This document shows positions 33,381-43,267 of a DNA stretch of 64,000 nucleotides, one piece after another. Source of the stretch: Williamsia sterculiae (GTDB taxonomy: Bacteria > Actinomycetota > Actinomycetes > Mycobacteriales > Mycobacteriaceae); the NCBI RefSeq assembly GCF_900156495.1, contig NZ_FTNT01000006.1, forward strand, positions 185,422 to 249,421, in the 5' to 3' direction. A model generated the notes under the pieces. That model was given only the letters and a program-made list of their open reading frames with translations. It searched no databases and had not been told where the DNA came from. The translations under genes were made by a program, and so were the position numbers. Each line of letters begins with the position of its first letter. The first letter of the stretch is position 1.

Positions 33381-33830
33381 TCATCCGACGCGAGCCCCGT
33401 CGCCGCGGTCGTCGACGACGGCGTCGGTCACGGCCGAACCGACCTGGACCACACCGTCGACCACCCGCACGGGATGCACCGGCAGCGCAACGCGGTCGTC
33501 GTCGAGGCAACGCCCATTGCGCAGCGAGAAGACCTGTTTGAGCAGCGGTGACGCAATGGTCGGTTCGCCGGCACGATCCCCGATGATGCCCCGTGACATC
33601 ACCGCGGCCCGCGCGTACGGGTCGATGTTGCCGACCGCATACAACCGATCGAAACGATCACCGCTCGTCGAGTCCGTGCCTGCGGACACCCGGAACACCG
33701 CCACCTGTCCGCCGTCGGGGAGCAGCGCTGCCACACCCAATCCGGGTAGCAGGCGATCGAGCGGACACACCACGGTCCATGTCGCGGCCGGGGTTGGCTC
33801 CTTCGCGGGAAAGTCATCCGTCACCGACAT
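33381..33830 (-). CDS. nirD: Nitrite reductase small subunit NirD
   Basis: 149 residues. Rieske-like fold of the NirD type (TWTVVCPLDRLLPGLGVAAL, YAVGNIDPYARAAVMSRGII, SPLLKQVFSLRNGRCLDDD), lacking the C-x-H Rieske cluster ligands as expected for NirD. Partner of NirB in NADH-dependent assimilatory reduction of nitrite to ammonium. Lies 152 nt downstream of nirB on the same strand. Confidence 0.92.
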   Translation of the reverse strand: MSVTDDFPAKEPTPAATWTVVCPLDRLLPGLGVAALLPDGGQVAVFRVSAGTDSTSGDRFDRLYAVGNIDPYARAAVMSRGIIGDRAGEPTIASPLLKQVFSLRNGRCLDDDRVALPVHPVRVVDGVVQVGSAVTDAVVDDRGDGARVG

Positions 33831-33982
33831 CGCTGTCCGTCATCTCCTCGTGTCTGCCGACGTGCTCGCGACCCAGTGTCCGGATCGCATGTAAACCGCT
33901 TGTTTCCATCGTGTGGGCGCCGCATTAACCTGCCGATCACACCGGCGATATGCCCGGACACCCGCTCGGCCCGTGACCCTCG

Positions 33983-36490
33983 TCACGTTCCCGGGAAGCT
34001 CGGCGCACCGAGCAACACCGGCACCTTGCGTCCCGACTCCTCGCCGAACGCGATGGTCGGGTCCGCGGTCTCCGGTGCGTTGACGAAGGACACGAACCGG
34101 GACAACTTCTCCTCGTCCTCCAGCACCGCAGACCACTCGTCGCGGTACCCGTCCACATGCGCCCGCATCGCCGCTTCCAGATCGCCGCCGATTCCGAGGC
34201 TGTCGTCGCACACCACGTCCCGGAGGTGATCGAGTCCACCATCCAGCGATTCCAGCCACGGCGCCGTGCGCTGCAGGCGGTCGGCCGTGCGGATGTAGAA
34301 CATCAGATACCGGTCGATGTACCGGATGAGCGTCTCGTCGTCGATACCGGACACCAGCAGCTGGGCGTGGGCGGGGCGCTGCCCACCGTTGCCCGCGACG
34401 TACAGGTTCCACCCGTGTTCGGTGGCGATCACCCCCACGTCCTTGCCGCGTGCCTCCGCGCATTCGCGGGCGCATCCGGAGACACCGAATTTGATCTTGT
34501 GCGGTGAACGCAGCCCTCGATACCGCCGCTCCAGGGTGACCGCCATCCCGACGGAGTCCTGCACCCCGTACCGGCACCAGCTGCTGCCCACGCAGCTCTT
34601 CACGGTGCGCAGACTCTTGCCGTAGGCCTGACCCGATTCCATCCCGGCGTCGACGAGTCGTCGCCAGATCTGCGGAAGTTGTTCCACCCGGGCACCGAAC
34701 ATGTCGATCCGCTGGCCACCGGTGACCTTGGTGTAGAGGCCGAAATCGCGGGCGACCTCGCCGATGACGATGAGCTGTTCGGGCGTCACCTCGCCCCCCG
34801 GCATCCGCGGCACCACCGAGTAGGACCCGTTCTTCTGCATGTTGGCCAGAAAGTGGTCATTGGTGTCCTGCAGAGCAGCCCGGTCGTCGTCGAGGATGTG
34901 ATCGCTGGACGTGGAGGCCAGGATGGACGCGACGGTGGGTTTGCAGATATCGCAACCCGCGCCGGTGCCGTATCGGGTGATCAACTCCGAGAAGCGTCGG
35001 ATACCGGTGGCCACGACGATCTCGAACAGTTCACGTCGGGAGTGGGAGAAGTGTTCGCACAGAGCCGAACTCTGCGCCACCCCGGCGTCGGCGAGCAACT
35101 TCTTGAGGCTGGGCAGACATCCGCCGCAGGTGGTGCCCGCGCAGGTCTTTTCCTTCACGGTCGCGACGTCGGCGGCACCCTCGCAGATGGCCGCACAGAT
35201 CGTGCCCTTGGAGACTCCGTTGCACGAACAGATCTCCGTATCGTCGGGCAGGGCACCGAGGCCGATCTCCGCACTGCCGGCCGCAGGCGCGATGAGCGCC
35301 GACGGATCACCCGGAATTCTCTGCCCGACCATGGGTTTGAGCAGCGAGTAGGCGTCGGCGTTGCCGACGAGGATGCCGCCGAGCAGCGTGGATGCGTCAT
35401 CGGAGACGACCACCTTGGCGTAGGTCCCGGCCACCGGGTCGCTGTAGACGATCTCCAGTGCGCGCTCGGTCACGGCCAACGCGTCGCCGAAGCTGGCGAC
35501 GTCGACGCCCAGCAGCTTCAACTTGGTGGACATGTCGGCGCCGGCGAAGGTGGTGGAGCCGCCGGTCAACTGATCGGCGACCACCTCAGCGGTGCTGTAC
35601 CCGGGGGCGACGAGCCCGTAACAGCGCCCGTCGACCGCGGCGACCTCACCGACCGCGTACACGTCGGGATCCTGGGTACGGCAGGCCTGGTCGACGAGCA
35701 CGCCACCGCGCTCACCGACCGGCAATCCCGCTTCGCGGGCGATCGCGTCCCGCGGGCGCACCCCGGCGGAGAACACCAGCAGTGACACGTCGAGAACGGA
35801 CTCGTCACCCAGGGTGACCCGCAACCCGTCGTCGGTCTCGGCGATCGCGGTGGTCGACACCCCCGTGTGCACCTTGACCCCGAGGTCACCGATCAGATCG
35901 GCCAGCAGAGCGCCGCCACCGGTGTCCACCTGCAGCGGCATCAACCGCGGGGCGAACTCCACCACATGTGGTTCGACTCCCATCAGTCGCAAGGCGTTCG
36001 CGGCCTCCAGACCGAGCAGTCCGCCTCCGACCACCACACCGGTGGCCCCCGGACCGGCGGCCTCGGCGGCGGTGCGGATGCCGTCGAGGTCGTCGAGGGT
36101 CCGATAGACGAAGCAACGCTCGGCGTCCGACCCGGGGACCGGTGGAACGAATGGATACGAACCGGTGGCGAACACCAGTGCGTCATAGTCGATCTCGATG
36201 CCCATCGTGGTGACGACGCGTCTGTCGTCGCGGTCGACCGCAGCCGCCCCCTCGCCGAGGCGCAGTTCCACCGAGGTGTCGTCGTCGTACCGGTTACCAC
36301 TCAATGCCAACGCATCGCGGTCCCACGCACCGACGTAACTCGACAACGCCACCCTGTCGTACGCGGGGGCACTCTCCTCGGACAGCACCACGATCCGCCA
36401 CGCGCCGGTGACGTCGCGGTCCCGCATCGCCTGTACGAAGCGATGCCCGACCATGCCGTGACCGATCACGACCACCGTCTTGCGCACCAT
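33983..36490 (-). CDS. nirB: Assimilatory nitrite reductase large subunit NirB
   Basis: 835 residues, ATG start (MVRKTVVVIGHGMVGHRFVQ). Order of domains: FAD/NAD-binding oxidoreductase (1-290, second nucleotide site VVVGGGLLGLEAANAL), linker, BFD-like [2Fe-2S] region (ICSCNGVSKGTICAAICEGA, CAGTTCGGC), ferredoxin-like half domain (about 555-620) and the siroheme/[4Fe-4S] domain with CVGSSWCRYG and FGVSGCARECAEARGKD. Reduces nitrite to ammonium with NAD(P)H. Needs siroheme, for which the adjacent HemD-like and CbiX-like genes are suited. Confidence 0.96.
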   Translation of the reverse strand: MVRKTVVVIGHGMVGHRFVQAMRDRDVTGAWRIVVLSEESAPAYDRVALSSYVGAWDRDALALSGNRYDDDTSVELRLGEGAAAVDRDDRRVVTTMGIEIDYDALVFATGSYPFVPPVPGSDAERCFVYRTLDDLDGIRTAAEAAGPGATGVVVGGGLLGLEAANALRLMGVEPHVVEFAPRLMPLQVDTGGGALLADLIGDLGVKVHTGVSTTAIAETDDGLRVTLGDESVLDVSLLVFSAGVRPRDAIAREAGLPVGERGGVLVDQACRTQDPDVYAVGEVAAVDGRCYGLVAPGYSTAEVVADQLTGGSTTFAGADMSTKLKLLGVDVASFGDALAVTERALEIVYSDPVAGTYAKVVVSDDASTLLGGILVGNADAYSLLKPMVGQRIPGDPSALIAPAAGSAEIGLGALPDDTEICSCNGVSKGTICAAICEGAADVATVKEKTCAGTTCGGCLPSLKKLLADAGVAQSSALCEHFSHSRRELFEIVVATGIRRFSELITRYGTGAGCDICKPTVASILASTSSDHILDDDRAALQDTNDHFLANMQKNGSYSVVPRMPGGEVTPEQLIVIGEVARDFGLYTKVTGGQRIDMFGARVEQLPQIWRRLVDAGMESGQAYGKSLRTVKSCVGSSWCRYGVQDSVGMAVTLERRYRGLRSPHKIKFGVSGCARECAEARGKDVGVIATEHGWNLYVAGNGGQRPAHAQLLVSGIDDETLIRYIDRYLMFYIRTADRLQRTAPWLESLDGGLDHLRDVVCDDSLGIGGDLEAAMRAHVDGYRDEWSAVLEDEEKLSRFVSFVNAPETADPTIAFGEESGRKVPVLLGAPSFPGT

Positions 36491-36552
36491 CGTCTGTTTC
36501 CCTTCGTCGTTTCTCACCGCGGCAACGTCCACACCGGCGGATTCGTGAGGCG

Positions 36553-37983
36553 TCAGGCGTGCGCCTGCGACGACATCGAGGTGTCCACCGGAGCGGAGTA
36601 CCCGTCGTCCAACACGACCTCCCGACGGGCGTAGAACCACCAGGTGATGACTCCGGCGACCACGTAGAAGCCGAGGAAGACCCAGAAGGCGGCGGTCGCG
36701 GACTGATGCGTCTTGTAGCTGCTGCGCAGTACGAGGTTGATGGCCACCCCACCGAGGGCGCCGATGGCGCCGGCGATGCCGATCAGCGCACCGGACATCG
36801 ACCGCGACCAGGTGATCTTGCCGTGGGCGTTGAGCCCCACGTTCTGCCGAGCTTTCTGCTCGAAGATGGTCGGGATGATCTTGTAGACCGATCCGTTGGC
36901 GATGCCCGAGATCAGGAACAGCAGGATGAAGCCGACGATGAAGCCGGTCAGCTGGGCGTTCTCGATCTTGTGTTTGGGATGACCGTCGGCCGCGATGCCG
37001 GAGACCACCAACAACACCGATGAGGCGACCATGCCGATGAAGCAGTAGAAGGTGACCCTGCCGCCACCGAACCGGTCGGCGAGCTTGCCGCCGATGGGTC
37101 GGAACACCGAACCGAGCAGCGGTCCGATCCAGGCGATCTGAGCCGCCGACAGCGCGGCCGCGGTGGCCGTCTGACCGGAGGACTTGAAGCTGAGGCTGAG
37201 GACCTGGCTGAACGCGAACGAGAAGCCGATGAACGAACCGAAGGTGCCGACGTACAGCAGCGAGATCAGCCAGGAGTCGTAATGCTTGAGGCAGTCGACC
37301 ATCGCCTTGGCGCTGGAGGTCTGGTGGTCGAGGTTGTCCATGTACAGCGCCGCGCCGACACCCGCGACGGCCAGAGCCACCAGGTAGACCGCGCAGAGGA
37401 TCTCCGGGTGGTCCGACGACAGCCAGATGATCAGCAGACTGAGCAGCTGGACCACCGGGACGCCGATGTTGCCCCCGCCCGCGTTGAGGCCCAGCGCCCA
37501 CCCTTTGAGGCGCTGCGGATAGAAGGCGTTGATGTTGGTCATCGACGAGGCGAAGTTGCCGCCGCCGAAGCCGGTGAGCGCCGCGACCCCGAGGAACCAG
37601 CCGTAGCCGAAGTCACCGGGGTTCATCATCAACATGAGGGTCAGACCGGTGGGGATGAGCAACACCACCGCACTGAAGATCGCCCAGTTGCGGCCGCCGA
37701 AACGTGCGGTCGCCTGGGTGTAGGGAATGCGCAGGCAGGCGCCGACGAACGTCGCGGTGGCCGCGATGACGAACTTCTGGTCGGCGTTGATGCCGTATTC
37801 GGGTCCCATGAACAGGGCCATCACCGAGAACAGCGACCAGATCGAGAAGCCGATGTGTTCGCAGATCACCGACCAGATCAGGTTGCGGTTGGCGATGCGG
37901 GAATTTCCGTTGTCCCAGGCCTCACGGTCCTCGGGGTCCCAGTCGGTGATGTAGTGCTTGCGGGGACGGGCGGGTGCGGTCAC
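36553..37983 (-). CDS. narK: Nitrate/nitrite transporter NarK (MFS)
   Basis: 476 residues; GTG start 7 nt after GAAGGA. Twelve membrane helices of the major facilitator superfamily, with the nitrate-porter signatures GFGGGNFASSMTNINAFYP and ALGLNAGGGNIGVPVVQL (the two glycine-rich nitrate motifs) and GKLADRFGGGRVTF. Imports nitrate and/or exports nitrite. First gene of the narK-nirB-nirD-hemD/wHTH-cbiX run on the minus strand, gaps of 62 to 152 nt. Confidence 0.95.
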   Translation of the reverse strand: MTAPARPRKHYITDWDPEDREAWDNGNSRIANRNLIWSVICEHIGFSIWSLFSVMALFMGPEYGINADQKFVIAATATFVGACLRIPYTQATARFGGRNWAIFSAVVLLIPTGLTLMLMMNPGDFGYGWFLGVAALTGFGGGNFASSMTNINAFYPQRLKGWALGLNAGGGNIGVPVVQLLSLLIIWLSSDHPEILCAVYLVALAVAGVGAALYMDNLDHQTSSAKAMVDCLKHYDSWLISLLYVGTFGSFIGFSFAFSQVLSLSFKSSGQTATAAALSAAQIAWIGPLLGSVFRPIGGKLADRFGGGRVTFYCFIGMVASSVLLVVSGIAADGHPKHKIENAQLTGFIVGFILLFLISGIANGSVYKIIPTIFEQKARQNVGLNAHGKITWSRSMSGALIGIAGAIGALGGVAINLVLRSSYKTHQSATAAFWVFLGFYVVAGVITWWFYARREVVLDDGYSAPVDTSMSSQAHA

Positions 37984-38200
37984 GGTGAAGTCCTTCGACG
38001 GCCTGCGGACGCGACGCACCGGCGCCGCGAAGCCGACGCGATGTCGGCGTTGACAGCACAGTAGGAATCCGTTGTTGCGGGGAATTGTCACGAGGTGACC
38101 CGAAAATCACACTTCGCTCACGTACTCATCGCAGGGTCGGTGAGAACACGTGAGTGAGTGTCCGCACTGGTCAGGGGTGTGCGCGGTGAGGTGCGGGCGG

Positions 38201-38869
38201 CTACTGCACCAGTCCAGCACGGAAGGCGTGCAGCGCCGCCTCCACCCGATTGGTCACGTCGAGTTTGGTGAAGATGCTGGAGATGTGGGTCTTCACCGTG
38301 GTCTCACCGACGAACATGCGGTGCGCGATCGCGCTGTTGGACGCACCGGTGGCCACCAGACCCAATACCTCACGCTCGCGGTCGGAGAGGCCCGCGACCC
38401 CGCGCGACGAGATGTCGCGGGCACCGATCCGTTGCACACCCGCCTCGCTGCGCACGATCTCGCGCAGGGACTCGTCACTGAACAGCGTGCTGCCCGCGGC
38501 CACCGCACGAACCGCGAGTTGGAAAGTGGCAGGCGGCTCCGATTTCCGCAGGAAGCTGTGCGCCCCCGCCACCACCGACGACACCACCTGATCGTCGACG
38601 TCGAGGGCGGTCATCGCGATGATCCGGGGTGGGTGATCCAGCGTCATGAGCTGTTCGATGGCGGCGAGTCCGCCCATCCGCCGCATGCTCAGATCCATCA
38701 ACACCACGTGTGGACGGAAGGTCCGCGCCGCGGCGAGCACCTGATCGCCGTCGTCCACGTCGGCGACCACCCTGATGTCCGACGTGGGGTCGAAGATGTC
38801 GGCGACCCCACGTCGGACGAACGGATCGTCGTCGACGACGAGGACCGTGGTGATGGCCGGTGTGGTCAT
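38201..38869 (-). CDS. NarL/LuxR-family response regulator
   Basis: 222 residues. Receiver domain with acidic pocket LVVDDDPFVRRG (near 10-20), phospho-Asp in VVLMDLSMRRMGG (about residue 58) and switch residues MTALD and Lys in LRKSEPP. The C-terminal LuxR helix-turn-helix (about 158-215) reads GLSDREREVLGLVATGASNS then TVKTHISSIFTKLDV. Transcribed after the histidine kinase gene (65 nt gap) and before narK, suggesting but not proving control of nitrate genes. Confidence 0.94.
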   Translation of the reverse strand: MTTPAITTVLVVDDDPFVRRGVADIFDPTSDIRVVADVDDGDQVLAAARTFRPHVVLMDLSMRRMGGLAAIEQLMTLDHPPRIIAMTALDVDDQVVSSVVAGAHSFLRKSEPPATFQLAVRAVAAGSTLFSDESLREIVRSEAGVQRIGARDISSRGVAGLSDREREVLGLVATGASNSAIAHRMFVGETTVKTHISSIFTKLDVTNRVEAALHAFRAGLVQ

Positions 38870-38934
38870 GATGGTCAGACAGTAGCGGGGCCGCGGACAG
38901 CTGCGCCCACCACGGCGGCGACCGGATGGATGCG

Positions 38935-40221
38935 TCAGGAGAAGAACGGCAGCAGGCAGGTCACGACGAACTCGTCACCGACGCGCTCGGCGCAGAAGCT
39001 CCCTCCCACCTCGGTGGCCTGTTCACGCAGTCCCCGCAGTCCGGTGCCGGTACCGACGATCCCGGTGTCCTCGGCCGCGCCCGGAAGGCTGTTGCGCACC
39101 TCCACCGACAACCCGTCGTCGGGCCCGCCGCGCACGGCGACCAACACCGGCGCCCCGGGTGCATGACGCTGCGCGTTGGTCACGGCCTCGCGAACCACGC
39201 GGTAGGAGATGGACCCCGTCAGCGGGCCCACCTGCCCGGGGGCGAGATCGGTGAGATGAGTGACCCGAACCCCCACCGCGCGTCCCGCGGTGAGCAGGTC
39301 GCCGATGCTGTCGAGACCGCGGTCCATCCCGGCCGTCGCCGCACCGTCGCCCGCGCGCAACACCCCGACGATGCGCCGCAGTTCGTCGAGTCCGTCGTGG
39401 GCGGTTCGCTGGATCAGCGACGCCGTGTTGGCCACCCGTTCCGGTCCGTCACCGCTGTTGACCTGTAACCCGCCCGCGGTCAGCGATATCCGGCTCAGCG
39501 TAGCGGCCAGGGTGTCGTGCATGTCCCGGGCGATACGAGCCCGTTCGTCGGCCCTGAGCATCTGGTGCCGCATCGCCTCCGACTCGCGGGTCCGGACGTC
39601 GAGAACGGTTTCCGCCTGCACGAGATCCGAACGCGCACGACGCAACAGGGCGAGCCCCACGACCACGACCACCAGCACCGTCGCGACGACCCAGGGCAGC
39701 CACAGCGGCAGGTTCCACTCCGGCACCTGCCCGTCGCGCGGTCGCGCGCTGCCGATGGTCAACACCGAATAGTCGCGACGCCGTACCGCGTCGTAGGTGA
39801 GCGAGACACCGCAGGCGATCCACACGGCACCCGCCGAGACCACCAGACGACGATCGCGGACCGCGGCCGCCACCGCGAACAGGGCGATGAGCGCCGCGGT
39901 GGCGTCGGTGGCGAAGAACAACGGCCCGGCCACTGCCAGCGCGAGCACTCGCCACGGATGCTGGTGACGCCAGATCAGCGCGACCCCCGCGGCCAGGTTC
40001 AACACACATCCGGCGGCGACGTTCCACCCGGGGGTGTGCGCGAAGCCCGCCAACCCCGCGGTCATGATCGTGCAGAACAGGCTCAGGGCGGCGGCGCCGA
40101 CGGTCCACGCCGTCGTGCGGATACGCGCGGCCACGGATCGCGGCGCCGTCGGTGGTGGTGCGGCCCGCACGCCGTCGGACGCGCCGGTACGCCGCTCGCC
40201 GGCCCACCCGTTGCTCATCAT
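38935..40221 (-). CDS. Sensor histidine kinase (HisKA_3 type)
   Basis: 428 residues, with alternative ATG one codon on. About five membrane helices in the first 195 residues (WTVGAAALSLFCTIMTAGLA, LWLPWVVATVLVVVVVGLAL), then a coiled-coil linker and the HisKA_3 box ARIARDMHDTLAATLSRISL with the phosphoacceptor His. The ATPase domain has VVREAVTNAQRHAPG (N-box) and a GTGTGLRGLREQATEVGG G-box. No extracytoplasmic sensor domain is evident, so the signal is unknown. Pairs with the adjacent NarL-type regulator. Confidence 0.93.
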   Translation of the reverse strand: MMSNGWAGERRTGASDGVRAAPPPTAPRSVAARIRTTAWTVGAAALSLFCTIMTAGLAGFAHTPGWNVAAGCVLNLAAGVALIWRHQHPWRVLALAVAGPLFFATDATAALIALFAVAAAVRDRRLVVSAGAVWIACGVSLTYDAVRRRDYSVLTIGSARPRDGQVPEWNLPLWLPWVVATVLVVVVVGLALLRRARSDLVQAETVLDVRTRESEAMRHQMLRADERARIARDMHDTLAATLSRISLTAGGLQVNSGDGPERVANTASLIQRTAHDGLDELRRIVGVLRAGDGAATAGMDRGLDSIGDLLTAGRAVGVRVTHLTDLAPGQVGPLTGSISYRVVREAVTNAQRHAPGAPVLVAVRGGPDDGLSVEVRNSLPGAAEDTGIVGTGTGLRGLREQATEVGGSFCAERVGDEFVVTCLLPFFS

Positions 40222-40382
40222 CGGAACGCTACGGCGCCGGTCGGACACACGCATCGGCCATCCGGGCGACCGACGGCCCGCGACCGACCGAAGGGATGAC
40301 CATGCCGGGCCGATCGGCGGAGGTGCCGGGCCGGGTGTCCGCGACAGGCTGACCGACATCCATTCGTCGAAAGGGTCTCGCC

Positions 40383-41021
40383 ATGAGCCAGATGCCCCCG
40401 GGCCAGCCCGGTCCGTACCCGAACAATCCCTATCCGCAGGGGCCGCCACCGAGGAAGCGGTCGTGGTTCGCGCGGCACAAGATCCTCACCGCACTGGGGG
40501 TGGTGATCGTGTTCATCGTGATCATCATCGCGGCCACCTCGGGTGGCTCGTCGTCTCCCGACTCGACGTCGGCGAGCGGGACCGCGACGGCGAGCGAGGC
40601 ACCGCGCTCCGCAGCTGCCGCCCCGAGACCAGGCATCGGTGCACCGGCCAGCGACGGGAAGTTCGAGTTCGTGGTCCGCGGTGTCCGCGACGGCGGTACG
40701 TCTGTCGGGCCGGACTTCTTGGCGGAACGGGCGCAGGGCCACTTCGTGCTCGTCGACCTGACCATCCGCAACACCGGGGACAAGGCGCAGAGCTTTGATG
40801 TCTCGTCGCAGAAACTGTTGTCCGGGAGCGGAACACAATATTCGGCGGACAGTCAGGCCACCATCTCGTTCGACTCGGGCAACACCTTCTACGAGCAGGT
40901 GAACCCCGGCAACACCCTCGAGGCGACGATCGTCTTCGACGTACCCACCGGCACCACTCCGGCGGCCATCGAACTGCACGACTCCGTGTTCTCCGGCGGG
41001 GTCGAGGTGAAACTGGCCTAG
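40383..41021 (+). CDS. DUF4352 domain membrane-anchored protein
   Basis: 212 residues. Proline-rich cytoplasmic N-terminus (PPGQPGPYPNNPYPQGPPP), one membrane helix (about 35-55, LTALGVVIVFIVIIIAATSG), a low-complexity Ser/Thr/Ala linker and an extracytoplasmic immunoglobulin-like DUF4352 domain (GKFEFVVRGVRDGG to FVLVDLTIRNTGDKAQSF). Function unknown; such domains are common in cell-envelope or telokin-like proteins. Its 3' end overlaps the converging TIGR02569 gene by 4 nt. Confidence 0.85.
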   Translation: MSQMPPGQPGPYPNNPYPQGPPPRKRSWFARHKILTALGVVIVFIVIIIAATSGGSSSPDSTSASGTATASEAPRSAAAAPRPGIGAPASDGKFEFVVRGVRDGGTSVGPDFLAERAQGHFVLVDLTIRNTGDKAQSFDVSSQKLLSGSGTQYSADSQATISFDSGNTFYEQVNPGNTLEATIVFDVPTGTTPAAIELHDSVFSGGVEVKLA

Positions 41022-41872
41022 ACGAGCAACCGCACGATGTCGACCACCCGCTGCAGCCCCGGTAACGCCTCGGCCGTGGAGCGCGGGTGGAAGGCGTGCA
41101 CGCCGAGGCGGAACATGGTGGCGCGCAACATCATCTGTCCCCACTCGGGGAGATCCGACCAGCGCTGCACCAACTCGGCGTCGGCGTCACCCCAGGCCAG
41201 CGCGTCCACCACCACCACCGCCGCGGCCCAGGAGGCCGGTCGCCAGTACGGGACGATGTCGGTGAGACCGGGGGCAGCGGCACCGGCGAACAGCACGGTG
41301 CCGAACAGGTCGCCGTGGACCAGTTGCGACGGCACATCGATCCGCTTGCGTAACGTCGCCAGCGTGCCGATGGTCTCCAGACTGGTCACACCGTCCGGTG
41401 AGGTCGGCATGTCCATCCCCGCGGCCCGAGCCGCACGCAACGGGTTGTCGTCCCAGGCACCGCGGTCGGCGGCACTGAACACGTCCACGTCGGTGATCGG
41501 CGGCGCGGGTTGCTGCAGCAGGAATCGCGGCCGTTCCCACTTCTCGGTGAGTTCGTGCAGGCGGTTGGCCAGCGACACCACCTCGTCATGACGGGGTTCG
41601 GGATGGCCGGCGAGGTAGGTGTCGGCGCGCCACCCCGACACCACGTACCGACCGTCGGTACCGCGTACGGGCCGGGCTACCCGGGCACCCTCGACGTACA
41701 GGTCCTCGCGCACTCCGGCCGACCATGCGGCCCGCGCGTGATCCGGCACGATGGACAGCACCACTTCGCCCACTCGCCACCCGCCCTGCCACGGGTCACC
41801 GAGCTCGATCGGCGCGGAGCCGGTCAACCCGAAGGTCTGCAACACGTGCTCGGGTGGTTCGACGGTGGTCAC
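41018..41872 (-). CDS. TIGR02569 family protein
   Basis: 284 residues, GTG start. Conserved blocks DPWQGGWRVGEVVLSIVPDH, VSGWRADTYLAGHPEPRHDE and PSQLVHGDLFGTVLFAG match the actinobacterial TIGR02569 family. LVHGDLFGTVLF resembles the catalytic loop of aminoglycoside-phosphotransferase-like kinases, so a degenerate kinase fold is possible. Positional orthologue of Rv3205c. Confidence 0.88.
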   Translation of the reverse strand: MTTVEPPEHVLQTFGLTGSAPIELGDPWQGGWRVGEVVLSIVPDHARAAWSAGVREDLYVEGARVARPVRGTDGRYVVSGWRADTYLAGHPEPRHDEVVSLANRLHELTEKWERPRFLLQQPAPPITDVDVFSAADRGAWDDNPLRAARAAGMDMPTSPDGVTSLETIGTLATLRKRIDVPSQLVHGDLFGTVLFAGAAAPGLTDIVPYWRPASWAAAVVVVDALAWGDADAELVQRWSDLPEWGQMMLRATMFRLGVHAFHPRSTAEALPGLQRVVDIVRLLV

Positions 41873-41978
41873 CGCGCCAACGTTACCCAGCCGTGTCCCT
41901 CATCCCCGGTAGCGACGACGCGAGTGTTGTGACGAGCTCCGACGCGTCGTCGGGGCAGGCATTCGTCGGGGCAGGCAT

Positions 41979-43154
41979 TCAGTAGACCGGCAGCGACGCG
42001 TCGACCTGCTTGGCCCACGAGGTGATGCCGCCCTGCAGATGCACCGCATCGACGAAGCCCGCGCGCTTCACCGCGGCCAGGGCCTCCGCCGATCGGATCC
42101 CGGTCTTGCAGTACAGCACCGCCGGACGGTCCTGGGGCAGCTTGCTCAGTCCGGCACCCGAGATGATCTCGTCCTTGGGGATCAGGGTGGCACCGTCGAT
42201 GTGCACGATGTCCCACTCCACCGGTTCGCGGACGTCGATGAGGGCGACCCGGTCCCCGGCGTCTATCCGCTCCTTGAGCTCGGCGGGGGTGATGGTCGAT
42301 CCGGCGGCGGCCGCAGAACCCTCGGTCGACACGACACCGCAGAAGTCGTCGTAGTCGATGAGTTCGGTGATCACCGGTGCGTCTGGGTCCTTTCGGATCT
42401 TGATCGTCCGGTAGGTCATGTCCAGCGCGTCGTAGACCATCAGACGACCGAGCAAGGGGTCGCCGACACCGCAGATCAGCTTCACCGCCTCGGTGCCCAT
42501 GATCGACCCGATGGATGCGCAGAGGATGCCCAGCACGCCCCCCTCGGCGCAGGACGGCACCATTCCCGGCGGTGGGGCCTGCGGGTAGAGGTCGCGGTAG
42601 TTCAACCCGCGACCATCGGGGGCGTCCTCCCAGAACACCGACGCCTGTCCCTCGAACCGGTAGATCGAACCCCACACATAGGGCTTGTGGGCCAGCACCG
42701 CGGCGTCGTTGACGAGATAGCGCGTGGCGAAGTTGTCGGTGCCGTCGAGAATGAGGTCGTACTGCTCGAACAGTTCGATCGCGTTGTCGTTGTCCAGCCG
42801 GCGCGGATGCAGCTCGACGTGGACGTACGGGTTGATCTCGGCGATCGAGTCGCGCGCGCTCTCCCCCTTGGGCCTGCCGATGTCGCTCTGCCCGTGGATG
42901 ACCTGGCGCTGCAGATTCGATTCGTCCACCTCGTCGAATTCGACGATGCCGATGGTGCCGACCCCCGCGGCCGCCAGATACAGCAGCGTCGGCGATCCGA
43001 GCCCGCCGGCGCCGATGACCAACACCCGCGCGCTCTTGAGGCGGCGCTGACCGTCCATCCCGATGTCGGGAATGATCAGGTGTCTGCTGTAGCGGCCCAC
43101 CTCCTCACGGCTGAGTTCTGCGACGGGCGCGACGAGCGGTGGCAACGAGGACAC
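41979..43154 (-). CDS. moeZ: Adenylyltransferase/sulfurtransferase MoeZ
   Basis: 391 residues, GTG start after GGGAGAAG. N-terminal ThiF/E1 domain with nucleotide loop VLVIGAGGLGSPTLLYLAAA (near 45-65), LQRQVIHGQSDIGRPK and DGTDNFATRYLVND; C-terminal rhodanese domain (about 280-391) with active Cys in AVLYCKTGIRSAEAL. Activates sulfur-carrier proteins by adenylation and thiocarboxylation for molybdopterin, thiamine or cysteine synthesis. Positional orthologue of Rv3206c. A working Mo-cofactor path would also serve the oxidoreductase at the left end. Confidence 0.94.
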   Translation of the reverse strand: MSSLPPLVAPVAELSREEVGRYSRHLIIPDIGMDGQRRLKSARVLVIGAGGLGSPTLLYLAAAGVGTIGIVEFDEVDESNLQRQVIHGQSDIGRPKGESARDSIAEINPYVHVELHPRRLDNDNAIELFEQYDLILDGTDNFATRYLVNDAAVLAHKPYVWGSIYRFEGQASVFWEDAPDGRGLNYRDLYPQAPPPGMVPSCAEGGVLGILCASIGSIMGTEAVKLICGVGDPLLGRLMVYDALDMTYRTIKIRKDPDAPVITELIDYDDFCGVVSTEGSAAAAGSTITPAELKERIDAGDRVALIDVREPVEWDIVHIDGATLIPKDEIISGAGLSKLPQDRPAVLYCKTGIRSAEALAAVKRAGFVDAVHLQGGITSWAKQVDASLPVY

Positions 43155-43267
43155 GGTGACTTCTCCCTGTCAAAGATGAGGGCTGCCGGGTACGGGTGGC
43201 GAACCCGACACACAGTGGACAACGTCAGGCGTCCATGGTCGCATTCCGCCGCCGTGGCGGGCGCGGA

